64,000 nt of DNA from assembly GCF_051014445.1 (NCBI RefSeq), contig NW_027488366.1, positions 23,888,001-23,952,000 on the forward strand. The letters run 5' to 3'. Source of the DNA: Colletes latitarsis (lineage: Eukaryota > Arthropoda > Insecta > Hymenoptera > Colletidae). Below, in pieces: positions 42,001-55,600 of this stretch (its first letter is position 1; each line of letters starts with the position of its first letter). The position numbers were made by a program, and so were the translations under genes. The notes below the pieces were generated by a model, which was not told where the DNA came from, did no database searches, and saw only the letters and a program-made list of their open reading frames with translations.

Positions 42001-45000
42001 CGCGAAACTGTGAGCCTGATGAGGGCAAATCTTAGACCTAACCCAGACCTAAGATGCGTTATTCTCTAAAATATTTATCCAGACCAGGTTTCATTGAATG
42101 TTTCAGTGTGGTACCACTTTACTACGTGATCCAATCCAGAAATAGCCCAGGATCTAGCCATGAAGTACGAGAAATATGCGAAAGAATGAGCCTGATGAGA
42201 GCAAATCCCAGACCTAACCTAGACCTACCATGAATTATTCTCTAAAATATTGATCGAGACCAGGTTTAGTCGACTGTTTCAGTGTGGCACCACATTACTC
42301 CGTGATCCAAACCAGAAAAAACCCAGGATCCGTTGAACAAGTATGTGAAGCATGCGAAAGTATGAGTCTGATCAGTGAAAATCACAGGCCTTACCTAGAC
42401 CTAGCTTGCGTTGTCCTCTAAAATATTGATGGAAACCAGGTTTCATTGACTGTTTCAGTGTGGTACTACATTACTACGTGATGCAATCCAGAAAAAGCCC
42501 AGGATCTAGCCATCAAGTATGAGAAATATGCGAAAGAATGAGCCTAATGAGAGCAAATCCCAGACCTAACCTAGACCTAACATGAATTATTCACTAAAAT
42601 ATTGATCGAGACTAGGTTTAATCGACTGTTTCAGTGTGGTACCACATTACTACGTGATCCAAACCAGTAAAAACCCAGGATCAGTTCAACAAGTATGTGA
42701 AGAATGCGAAAGTATGAGACTGATGAGTGAAAATCCCAGGGCTAACCTAGACCTAACATGCGTTATCCTCTAAAATATTGATCGGAACCAGGTTTAATCG
42801 ACTGTTTCAGTGTGGTACCACATTACTACGTGATCCAAACCAGAAAAAAACCCAGGATCAGTTCAACAAGTATGTGAAGAATGCGAAAGTATGAGTCTGA
42901 TGAGTGAAAATCCCAGGGCTATCCTAGACCTAACATGCGTTATCCTCTAAAATATTGATCGAAACCAGGTGTAATCGACTGTTTCAGTGTGGTGTCACAC
43001 TACTACGTGACCCAAACCAGAAAAAACCCATGATCTGTTCAACAAGTATCTGAAAAACGCGAAAGTATGAGCCTGATGAGGGCAAATCCCAGACCTATCC
43101 CAGACCTAACTTGCGTTATCCTCTAAAATATTGATCGAAACCAGGTTTAATTGACCGTTTCAGTGTGGTACCACATTACTACGTGATCCAAACCAGTAAA
43201 AACCCAGGATCAGTTCAACAAGTATGTGATGAATGCGAAAGTATGAGACTGATGAGTGAAAATCCCAGGACTTACCTAGACCTAACTTGCGTTCTCCTCT
43301 ATAATATTGATGGAAATCAGGTTTCATTGACTGTTTCAGTGTGGTACTACATTACTACGTGATGCAATCCAGAAAAAGCCCAGGATCTAGCCATCAAGTA
43401 TGAGAAATATGCGAAAGAATGAGCCTGATGAGAGCAAATCCCAGACCTAACCTAGACCTAACTTGCGTTATCCTCTAAAATATTGATGGAAACCAGGTTT
43501 GATTGACTGTTTCAGCGTGGTACCACATTACTACGTGATACAATCCAGAAACAGCCCAGGATCTAGCCATGAAATATGAGAAATATGCGAAAGTATGAGA
43601 CTGATGAGTGAAAATCCCAGGCCTTACCTAGACCTAACTTGCGTTGTCCTCTATAATATTGATGGAAACCAGGTTTCATTGACTGTTTCAGTGTGGTACT
43701 ACATTACTACGTGATGCAATCCAGAAAAAGGCCAGGATCTAGCCATCAAGTATGTGAAAAACGCGAAACTGTGAGCCTGATGAGGGCAAATCTTAGACCT
43801 AACCCAGACCTAAGATGCGTTATCCACTAAAATATTTATCCAGACCAGGTATCATTGAATGTTTCAGTGTGGTACCACTTTACTACGTGATCCACTCCAG
43901 AACTAGCCCAGGATCTAGCCATGAAGTATGAGAAATATGCGAAAGTAAGAGCCTGATGAGGGCAAATCCTAGACCTATCCCAGACCTAACTTGCGTTATC
44001 CTCTAAAATATTGATGGAAACCAGGTTTGATTGACTGTTTCAGCGTGGTACCACATTACTACGTGATACAATCCAGAAACAGCCCAGGATCTAGCCATGA
44101 AGTATGAGAAATATGCGAAAGTATGAGCCTGATGAGGGCAAATCCTAGACCTAACCCAGACCTAACATGCGTTATCCTCTAAAATATTTATCAAGACCAG
44201 GTTTAATTGATTGTTTCAGTGTGGTCCCACATTACTACGTGATCCAAACCAGAAAAAACCCAGGATCTGTTCAACATGTATGAGAAATATGCGAAAGAAT
44301 GAGCCTGATGAGAGCAAATCCCAGACCTAACCTAGACCTAACATGAATTATTCTCTAAAATATTGATCGAAACCAGGTTTCATTGACTGTTTCACTGTGG
44401 TACTACATTACAACGTGATGCAATCCAGAAAGAGCCCAGGATCTGGCCATCAAGTATGAGAAATATGCGAAAGAATCAGCCTGATGAGAGCGAATCCCAG
44501 ACCTAACCTAGACCTAACATGCGTTATCCTCTAAAATATTGAGCGAAACCTGGTTCAATCGACTGTTTCATTGTGGTACCACATTACTACGTGTTCCAAA
44601 CCAGAAAAAACCCAGGATCTGTTCAACGAGTATGTGAGGTGTGCGAAAGGATGAGTCTGATGAGTGCAAATCCCAGACCTATCCTTTTCCTAACATGCGT
44701 TATCCTCTATAATATTTATGAAGACCAGGTTTAATTGATTGTTTCAGTGTGGACCCACATTACTACGTGATCCAAACCAGAAAAAACTCAGGATCCGTTC
44801 AACAAGTATGTGAAGAATGCGAAAGTATGTGTCTGATGAGTGAAAATTCCAGACCTAACCTAGACCTAACATGCGTTATCCTCTAAAACATTGATCTAAA
44901 CCAGGTTTAATGGAATGTTTCAGTGTGGTACGACACTACTACGTGATCCAAACCAGAAAAAACCCAGCATCTGTTCAACAAGTATGTGAAAAACGCGAAA

Positions 45001-46255
45001 GTATGAGCCTGATCAGGGCAAGTCCCAGACCTATCCCAGACCTAACTTGCGTTGTCCTCTAAGATATTGATGGAAACCAGGTTTAATTGACTGTTTCAGT
45101 GTTGTACTTCATTACTACGTGATGCAATCCTGAAAAAGCCCAGGATCTAGCCATCAAGTATGAGAAATATGCGAAAGAATGAGCCTGATGAGAGCAAACC
45201 TAGACCTAACCCAAACCTAACATGCGTTATCCTCTCAAATATTGATCCAAACCAGGTTTAATGGACAGCTCCAGTGTGATACCACTTTACTACGTGATCC
45301 AAAGCAGAAAAACCCTCGATCAGGTCAACATGTATGTTAAAACTGCGAAAGTATGAGTCTGATGAGAGAAAATCCCAGACCTAACCTAGACCTAACATGC
45401 GTTGTCCTCTAAAATATTGATGGAAAGCAGGATTAATTGACTGTTTCAGTGTTGTACTTCATTACTACGTGATGGAATCCAGAAAAAGCCCAGGATCTAG
45501 CCATCAAGTATGAGAAATATGCGAAAGAATGAGCCTGATGAGAGCAAATCCCAGACCTAACCTAGACCTAACATGAATTATTCTCTAAAATATTGATCGA
45601 AACCAGGTTTAATTGACTGTTTCAGTGTGATCCCACATTACTACGTGATCCAAACCAGAAAAAACCCATGATCCGTTCAACAAGTATGTGAAGAATGCGA
45701 AAGTATGAGTCTGATGAGTGAAAATCCCAGACCTATCCCAGACCTAACTTGCGTTATCCTCTAAAATTTTGATCGAAACCAGGTTTAATCGACTGTTTCA
45801 GTGTGGTACCACATTACTACGTGATCCAAACCAGAAAAAACCCAGGATCCGTTCAACAAGTATGTGAAGAATGCGAAAGTATGAGTCTGATGAGTGAAAA
45901 TCCCAGACCTAACCTAGACCTAACATGCGTTATCCCCTAAAATATTGATCCAAACCAGGTTTAATGGACTGTTTCAGTGTGGTACCACACTACTACGTGA
46001 TCCAAACCAGAAAAAACCCAGGATCTGTTTAACAAGTATGTGAAAAACGCGAAAGTATGAGCCTGATGAGGGCAAATCCCAGACATATCCCAGACCTAAC
46101 TTGCGTTGTCCTCTAAGATATTGATGGAAACCAGGTTTAATTGACTGTTTCAGTGTTGTACTTCATTACTACGTGACGCAATCCAGAAAAAGCCCAGGAT
46201 CTAGCCATCAAGTATGAGAAATATGCGAAAGAATGAGCCTGATGAGAGCAAATCC
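37405..46255. repeat. Tandem 4,752-bp (27-monomer) higher-order unit, second copy partial
   Basis: Bases 37,405-42,156 recur from 42,157 to about 46,255 at an offset of exactly 4,752 bp, or 27 monomers. Shared rare tags are CCAGGTGTAATCG (38,212 and 42,964), CTATCCTTTTCCTAAC (about 39,928 and 44,680), AGCAAACCTAGACC (40,441 and 45,193) and AAAATTTTGATCG (41,011 and 45,763). The unit overlaps the end of the preceding 3,521-bp duplication, so the events were sequential. Similarity drops where GTGATGGAATCC at about 41,420 meets GTGACGCAATCC. Confidence 0.8.
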
Positions 46256-46449
46256 CAGACCTATCCCAGACCTAACTTGCGTTATCCTCTAAAATATTGA
46301 TCGAAACCAGGTTTAATTGACCGTTTCAGTTTGGTACCACATTACTACGTGATCCAAACCAGAAAAAACCCAGGATCCGTTCAACAGGTATGTGAAGGAT
46401 GCGAAAGTATGAGTCTGATGAGTGAAAATCCCAGGGCTAACCTAGACCT

Positions 46450-49400
46450 AACATGCGTTATCCTCTAAAATATTGATCGGAACCAGGTTTAATCGACTGT
46501 TTCAGTGTGGTACCACATTACTACGTGATCCAAACCAGTAAAAACCCAGGATCAGTTCAACAAGTATGTGAAGAATGCGAAAGTATGAGACTGATGAGTG
46601 AAAATCCCAGGCCTTACCTAGACCTAACTTGCGTTGTCCTCTATAATATTGATGGAAACCAGGTTTCATTGACTGTTTCAGTGTGGTACTACATTACTAC
46701 GTGATGCAATCCAGAAAAATCCCAGGATCTAGCCATCAAGTATGAGAAATATGCGAAAGAATGAGCCTGATGAGAGCAAATCCCAGACCTAACCTAGACC
46801 TAACATGCGTTATCCTCTAAAATATTCAGCGAAACCAGGTTTAATGGACTGTTTCAGTGTGGTACCACACTACTTCGTGATCCAAACCAGAAAAAACCCA
46901 GGATCTGTTCAACAAGTATGTGAAAAACGCGAAACTGTGAGTCTGATGAGGGCAATCTTAGACCTAACCCAGACCTAAGATGCGTTATCCACTAAAATAT
47001 TTATCCAGACCAGGTATCATTGAATGTTTCAGTGTGGTACCACTTTACTACGTGATCCACTCCAGAACTAGCCCAGGATCTAGCCATGAAGTATGAGAAA
47101 TATGCGAAAGTAAGAGCCTGATGAGGGCAAATCCTAGACCTATCCCAGACCTAACTTGCGTTATCCTCTAAAATATTGATGGAAACCAGGTTTGATTGAC
47201 TGTTTCAGCGTGGTACCACATTACTACGTGATACAATCCAGGAACAGCCCAGGATCTAGCCATCAAGTATGAGAAATATGCGAAAGAATCAGCCTGATGA
47301 GAGCGAATCCCAGACCTAACCTAGACCTAATATGCGTTATCCTCTAAAATATTGAGCGAAACCTGGTTTAATCGACTGTTTCATTGTGGTACCACATTAC
47401 TACGTGTTCCAAACCAGAAAAAACCCTGGATCTGTTCAACGAGTATGTGAGGTGTGCGAAAGTATGAGTCTGATGAGTGCAAATCCCAGACCTATCCCAG
47501 AACTAACATGCGTTATCCTCTATAATATTTATCAAGACCAGGTTTAATTGATTGTTTCAGTGTGGACCCACATTACTACGTGATCCAAACCAGAAAAAAC
47601 TCAGGATCCGTTCAACAAGTATGTGAAGAATGCGAAAGTATGAGTCTGATGCGTGAAAATCCCAGACCTAACCTAGACCTAACATGCGTTATCCTCTAAA
47701 ATATTGATCCAAACCAGGTTTAATGGAATGTTTCAGTGTGGTACGACACTACTACGTGATCCAAACCAGAAAAAACCCAGGATCTGTTCAACAAGTATGT
47801 GAAAAACGCGAAAGTATGAGCCTGATGAGGGCAAGTCCCAGACCTATCCCAGACCTAACTTGCGTTGTCCTCTAAGATATTGATGGAAACCAGGTTTAAT
47901 TGACTGTTTCAGTGTTGTACTTCATTACTACGTGATGCAATCCAGAAAAAGCCCAGGATCTAGCCATCAAGTATGAGAAATATGCGAAAGAATGAGCCTG
48001 ATGAGAGCAAATCCCAGACCTAACCTAGACCTAACATGAATTATTCTCTAAAATATTAATCGAAACCAGGTTTAATGGACTGTTTCATTGTGGTACCACA
48101 CTACTACGTGATCCAAACCAGAAAAAACCGAGGATCTGTTCAACAAGTATGTGAAAAACGCGAAAGTATGAGTCTGGTGAGGTCAAATACCAGACCTATC
48201 CCAGACTTAACTTGCGTTATCCTCTAAAATATTGATCGAAACCAGGTTTAATCGACTGTTTCAGTGTGGTACCACCTTACTACGTGAACCGAAACCAGAA
48301 AAAACCCAGGATCAGTTCAACAAGTATGTGAAAAACGCGAAAGTATGAGCCTGATGAGGGCGAATCCCAGGCCTGTCCCAGACCTAACTTGCGTTATCCT
48401 CTAAAATATTGATCGAAACCAGGTTTAATTGACTGTTTCAGCGTGGTACCACGGTACTACGTGATACAATCCTGAAACAGCCCAGGATCTAGCCATGAAG
48501 TATGAGAAATATGCGAAAGTATGAGCCTGACGAGGGCAAACCTAGACCTAACCCAAACCTAACATGCGTTATCCTCTAAAATATTGATCCAAACCAGGTT
48601 TAATGGACAGCTCCAGTGTGATACCACTTTACTACGTGATCCAAAGCAGAAAAACCCTCGATCAGGTCAACATGTATGTTAAAACTGCGAAAGTATGAGT
48701 CTGATGAGAGAAAATCCCAGACCTAACCTAGACCTAACATGCGTTGTCCTCTAAAATATTGATGGAAACCAGGATTAATTGACTGTTTCAGTGTTGTACT
48801 TCATTACTACGTGATGGAATCCAGAAAAAGCCCAGGATCTAGCCATCAAGTATGAGAAATATGCGAAAGAATGAGCCTGATGAGAGCAAATCCCAGACCT
48901 AACCTAGACCTAACATGAATTATTCTCTAAAATATTGATCGAAACCAGGTTTAATTGACTGTTTCAGTGTGATCCCACATTACTACGTGATCCAAACCAG
49001 TAAAAACCCAGGATCAGTTCAACAAGTATGTGAAGAATGCGAAAGTATGAGACTGATGAGTGAAAATCCCAGGCCTTACCTAGACCTAACTTGCGTTGTC
49101 CTCTATAATATTGATGGAAACCAGGTTTCATTGACTGTTTCAGTGTGGTACTACATTACTACGTGATGCAATCCAGAAAAATCCCAGGATCTAGCCATCA
49201 AGTATGAGAAATATGCGAAAGAATGAGCCTGATGAGAGCAAATCCCAGACCTAACCTAGACCTAACATGCGTTATCCTCTAAAATATTCAGCGAAACCAG
49301 GTTTAATGGACTGTTTCAGTGTGGTACCACACTACTTCGTGATCCAAACCAGAAAAAACCCAGGATCTGTTCAACAAGTATGTGAAAAACGCGAAAGTAT

Positions 49401-52400
49401 GAGTCTGGTGAGGTCAAATACCAGACCTATCCCAGACTTAACTTGCGTTATCCTCTAAAATATTGATCGAAACCAGGTTTAATCGACTGTTTCAGTGTGG
49501 TACCACCTTACTACGTGAACCGAAACCAGAAAAAACCCAGGATCAGTTCAACAAGTATGTGAAAAACGCGAAAGTATGAGCCTGATGAGGGCGAATCCCA
49601 GGCCTGTCCCAGACCTAACTTGCGTTATCCTCTAAAATATTGATCGAAACCAGGTTTAATTGACTGTTTCAGCGTGGTACCACGGTACTACGTGATACAA
49701 TCCTGAAACAGCCCAGGATCTAGCCATGAAGTATGAGAAATATGCGAAAGTATGAGCCTGACGAGGGCAAACCTAGACCTAACCCAAACCTAACATGCGT
49801 TATCCTCTAAAATATTGATCCAAACCAGGTTTAATGGACAGCTCCAGTGTGATACCACTTTACTACGTGATCCAAAGCAGAAAAACCCTCGATCAGGTCA
49901 ACATGTATGTTAAAACTGCGAAAGTATGAGTCTGATGAGAGAAAATCCCAGACCTAACCTAGACCTAACATGCGTTGTCCTCTAAAATATTGATGGAAAC
50001 CAGGATTAATTGACTGTTTCAGTGTTGTACTTCATTACTACGTGATGGAATCCAGAAAAAGCCCAGGATCTAGCCATCAAGTATGAGAAATATGCGAAAG
50101 AATGAGCCTGATGAGAGCAAATCCCAGACCTAACCTAGACCTAACATGCGTTATCCTCTAAAATATTGATCGGAACCAGGTTTAATCGACTGTTTCAGTG
50201 TGGTACCACATTACTACGTGATCCAAACCAGTAAAAACCCAGGATCAGTTCAACAAGTATGTGAAGAATGCGAAAGTATGAGACTGATGAGTGAAAATCC
50301 CAGGCCTTACCTAGACCTAACTTGCGTTGTCCTCTATAATATTGATGGAAACCAGGTTTCATTGACTGTTTCAGTGTGGTACTACATTACTACGTGATGC
50401 AATCCAGAAAAATCCCAGGATCTAGCCATCAAGTATGAGAAATATGCGAAAGAATGAGCCTGATGAGAGCAAATCCCAGACCTAACCTAGACCTAACATG
50501 CGTTATCCTCTCAAATATTCAGCGAAACCAGGTTTAATGGACTGTTTCAGTGTGGTACCACACTACTTCGTGATCCAAACCAGAAAAAACCCAGGATCTG
50601 TTCAACAAGTATGTGAAAAACGCGAAACTGTGAGTCTGATGAGGGCAATCTTAGACCTAACCCAGACCTAAGATGCGTTATCCACTAAAATATTTATCCA
50701 GACCAGGTATCATTGAATGTTTCAGTGTGGTACCACTTTACTACGTGATCCACTCCAGAACTAGCCCAGGATCTAGCCATGAAGTATGAGAAATATGCGA
50801 AAGTAAGAGCCTGATGAGGGCAAATCCTAGACCTATCCCAGACCTAACTTGCGTTATCCTCTAAAATATTGATGGAAACCAGGTTTGATTGACTGTTTCA
50901 GCGTGGTACCACATTACTACGTGATACAATCCAGGAACAGCCCAGGATCTAGCCATCAAGTATGAGAAATATGCGAAAGAATCAGCCTGATGAGAGCGAA
51001 TCCCAGACCTAACCTAGACCTAATATGCGTTATCCTCTAAAATATTGAGCGAAACCTGGTTTAATCGACTGTTTCATTGTGGTACCACATTACTACGTGT
51101 TCCAAACCAGAAAAAACCCTGGATCTGTTCAACGAGTATGTGAGGTGTGCGAAAGTATGAGTCTGATGAGTGCAAATCCCAGACCTATCCCAGAACTAAC
51201 ATGCGTTATCCTCTATAATATTTATCAAGACCAGGTTTAATTGATTGTTTCAGTGTGGACCCACATTACTACGTGATCCAAACCAGAAAAAACTCAGGAT
51301 CCGTTCAACAAGTATGTGAAGAATGCGAAAGTATGAGTCTGATGCGTGAAAATCCCAGACCTAACCTAGACCTAACATGCGTTATCCTCTAAAATATTGA
51401 TCCAAACCAGGTTTAATGGAATGTTTCAGTGTGGTACGACACTACTACGTGATCCAAACCAGAAAAAACCCAGGATCTGTTCAACAAGTATGTGAAAAAC
51501 GCGAAAGTATGAGCCTGATGAGGGCAAGTCCCAGACCTATCCCAGACCTAACTTGCGTTGTCCTCTAAGATATTGATGGAAACCAGGTTTAATTGACTGT
51601 TTCAGTGTTGTACTTCATTACTACGTGATGCAATCCAGAAAAAGCCCAGGATCTAGCCATCAAGTATGAGAAATATGCGAAAGAATGAGCCTGATGAGAG
51701 CAAATCCCAGACCTAACCTAGACCTAACATGAATTATTCTCTAAAATATTAATCGAAACCAGGTTTAATGGACTGTTTCATTGTGGTACCACACTACTAC
51801 GTGATCCAAACCAGAAAAAACCGAGGATCTGTTCAACAAGTATGTGAAAAACGCGAAAGTATGAGTCTGGTGAGGTCAAATACCAGACCTATCCCAGACT
51901 TAACTTGCGTTATCCTCTAAAATATTGATCGAAACCAGGTTTAATCGACTGTTTCAGTGTGGTACCACCTTACTACGTGAACCGAAACCAGAAAAAACCC
52001 AGGATCAGTTCAACAAGTATGTGAAAAACGCGAAAGTATGAGCCTGATGAGGGCGAATCCCAGGCCTGTCCCAGACCTAACTTGCGTTATCCTCTAAAAT
52101 ATTGATCGAAACCAGGTTTAATTGACTGTTTCAGCGTGGTACCACGGTACTACGTGATACAATCCTGAAACAGCCCAGGATCTAGCCATGAAGTATGAGA
52201 AATATGCGAAAGTATGAGCCTGACGAGGGCAAACCTAGACCTAACCCAAACCTAACATGCGTTATCCTCTAAAATATTGATCCAAACCAGGTTTAATGGA
52301 CAGCTCCAGTGTGATACCACTTTACTACGTGATCCAAAGCAGAAAAACCCTCGATCAGGTCAACATGTATGTTAAAACTGCGAAAGTATGAGTCTGATGA

Positions 52401-52690
52401 GAGAAAATCCCAGACCTAACCTAGACCTAACATGCGTTGTCCTCTAAAATATTGATGGAAACCAGGATTAATTGACTGTTTCAGTGTTGTACTTCATTAC
52501 TACGTGATGGAATCCAGAAAAAGCCCAGGATCTAGCCATCAAGTATGAGAAATATGCGAAAGAATGAGCCTGATGAGAGCAAATCCCAGACCTAACCTAG
52601 ACCTAACATGAATTATTCTCTAAAATATTGATCGAAACCAGGTTTAATTGACTGTTTCAGTGTGATCCCACATTACTACGTGATCCAAAC
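46450..52690. repeat. Tandem 3,693-bp higher-order unit
   Basis: Bases 46,450-50,142 are followed by a copy at 50,143-52,690 at an offset of 3,693 bp (21 monomers minus 3 bp). A one-base deletion giving GGGCAATCTTAG at about 46,950 and 50,643 is shared, as are CAATCCAGGAACAG, AATATTAATCG and CCACGGTACTACG. The second copy is cut where it joins sequence matching 41.6 kb. The unit itself contains a 1,231-bp internal duplication. Confidence 0.8.
48145..50615. repeat. Nested 1,231-bp tandem duplication inside the 3,693-bp unit
   Basis: Bases 48,145-49,375 and 49,376-50,615 match at an offset of 1,231 bp (seven monomers minus 1 bp). Tags include GGTGAGGTCAAATACCAG, CCTTACTACGTGAACCG, ACGGTACTACG at 48,451 and 49,682, and the class D tags at 48,655 and 49,886. 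Because only the right-hand 1,231-bp copy continues into the second 3,693-bp unit, the order of events can partly be read. Confidence 0.75.
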
Positions 52691-55600
52691 CAGAAAAAAC
52701 CCATGATCCGTTCAACAAGTATGTGAAGAATGCGAAAGTATGAGTCTGATGAGTGAAAATCCCAGACCTAACCTAGACCTAGCATGCGTTATCCTCAAAA
52801 ATATTGATCGAAACCTGGTTTAATCGACTGTTTCAGTGTGGTACCACATTACTATGTGATCCAAACCAGAAAATAACCCAGGATCTAGCCATTAAGTCTG
52901 AGAAATATGCGAAAGAATGAGCCTGATGAGAGCAAATCCCAGACCTAACCTAGACCTAACATGAATTATTCTCTAAAATATTGATCGAGACCAGGTTTAA
53001 TCGACTGTTTCAGTGTGGTACCACATTACTACGTGATCCAAACCAGAAAAAACCGAGGATCAGTTCAACAAGTATGTGAAAAACGCGAAACTGTGAGCCT
53101 GATGAGGGCAAATCTTAGACCTAACCCAGACCTAAGATGCGTTATTCTCTAAAATATTTATCCAGACCAGGTTTCATTGAATGTTTCAGTGTGGTACCAC
53201 TTTACTACGTGATCCAATCCAGAAATAGCCCAGGATCTAGCCATGAAGTACGAGAAATATGCGAAAGAATGAGCCTGATGAGAGCAAATCCCAGACCTAA
53301 CCTAGACCTACCATGAATTATTCTCTAAAATATTGATCGAGACCAGGTTTAGTCGACTGTTTCAGTGTGGCACCACATTACTCCGTGATCCAAACCAGAA
53401 AAAACCCAGGATCCGTTGAACAAGTATGTGAAGCATGCGAAAGTATGAGTCTGATCAGTGAAAATCACAGGCCTTACCTAGACCTAGCTTGCGTTGTCCT
53501 CTAAAATATTGATGGAAACCAGGTTTCATTGACTGTTTCAGTGTGGTACTACATTACTACGTGATGCAATCCAGAAAAAGCCCAGGATCTAGCCATCAAG
53601 TATGAGAAATATGCGAAAGAATGAGCCTAATGAGAGCAAATCCCAGACCTAACCTAGACCTAACATGAATTATTCACTAAAATATTGATCGAGACTAGGT
53701 TTAATCGACTGTTTCAGTGTGGTACCACATTACTACGTGATCCAAACCAGTAAAAACCCAGGATCAGTTCAACAAGTATGTGAAGAATGCGAAAGTATGA
53801 GACTGATGAGTGAAAATCCCAGGGCTAACCTAGACCTAACATGCGTTATCCTCTAAAATATTGATCGGAACCAGGTTTAATCGACTGTTTCAGTGTGGTA
53901 CCACATTACTACGTGATCCAAACCAGAAAAAAACCCAGGATCAGTTCAACAAGTATGTGAAGAATGCGAAAGTATGAGTCTGATGAGTGAAAATCCCAGG
54001 GCTATCCTAGACCTAACATGCGTTATCCTCTAAAATATTGATCGAAACCAGGTGTAATCGACTGTTTCAGTGTGGTGTCACACTACTACGTGACCCAAAC
54101 CAGAAAAAACCCATGATCTGTTCAACAAGTATCTGAAAAACGCGAAAGTATGAGCCTGATGAGGGCAAATCCCAGACCTATCCCAGACCTAACTTGCGTT
54201 ATCCTCTAAAATATTGATCGAAACCAGGTTTAATTGACCGTTTCAGTGTGGTACCACATTACTACGTGATCCAAACCAGTAAAAACCCAGGATCAGTTCA
54301 ACAAGTATGTGATGAATGCGAAAGTATGAGACTGATGAGTGAAAATCCCAGGACTTACCTAGACCTAACTTGCGTTCTCCTCTATAATATTGATGGAAAT
54401 CAGGTTTCATTGACTGTTTCAGTGTGGTACTACATTACTACGTGATGCAATCCAGAAAAAGCCCAGGATCTAGCCATCAAGTATGAGAAATATGCGAAAG
54501 AATGAGCCTGATGAGAGCAAATCCCAGACCTAACCTAGACCTAACTTGCGTTATCCTCTAAAATATTGATGGAAACCAGGTTTGATTGACTGTTTCAGCG
54601 TGGTACCACATTACTACGTGATACAATCCAGAAACAGCCCAGGATCTAGCCATGAAATATGAGAAATATGCGAAAGTATGAGACTGATGAGTGAAAATCC
54701 CAGGCCTTACCTAGACCTAACTTGCGTTGTCCTCTATAATATTGATGGAAACCAGGTTTCATTGACTGTTTCAGTGTGGTACTACATTACTACGTGATGC
54801 AATCCAGAAAAAGGCCAGGATCTAGCCATCAAGTATGTGAAAAACGCGAAACTGTGAGCCTGATGAGGGCAAATCTTAGACCTAACCCAGACCTAAGATG
54901 CGTTATCCACTAAAATATTTATCCAGACCAGGTATCATTGAATGTTTCAGTGTGGTACCACTTTACTACGTGATCCACTCCAGAACTAGCCCAGGATCTA
55001 GCCATGAAGTATGAGAAATATGCGAAAGTAAGAGCCTGATGAGGGCAAATCCTAGACCTATCCCAGACCTAACTTGCGTTATCCTCTAAAATATTGATGG
55101 AAACCAGGTTTGATTGACTGTTTCAGCGTGGTACCACATTACTACGTGATACAATCCAGAAACAGCCCAGGATCTAGCCATGAAGTATGAGAAATATGCG
55201 AAAGTATGAGCCTGATGAGGGCAAATCCTAGACCTAACCCAGACCTAACATGCGTTATCCTCTAAAATATTTATCAAGACCAGGTTTAATTGATTGTTTC
55301 AGTGTGGTCCCACATTACTACGTGATCCAAACCAGAAAAAACCCAGGATCTGTTCAACATGTATGAGAAATATGCGAAAGAATGAGCCTGATGAGAGCAA
55401 ATCCCAGACCTAACCTAGACCTAACATGAATTATTCTCTAAAATATTGATCGAAACCAGGTTTCATTGACTGTTTCACTGTGGTACTACATTACAACGTG
55501 ATGCAATCCAGAAAGAGCCCAGTATCTAGCCATCAAGTATGAGAAATATGCGAAAGAATGAGCCTGATGAGAGCAAACCTAGACCTAACCCAAACCTAAC

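Noticed and set aside
557..54445. About thirty short plus-strand ORFs of 60-115 codons across the array, many beginning MRYPLKYLSRPGLID or containing PHYYVIQT
   Set aside because: They are translations of one frame of the satellite monomer. Their spacing follows the 176-bp period, the frame is not kept between monomers, many lack a true ATG, and differences between copies do not look like protein-level constraint.
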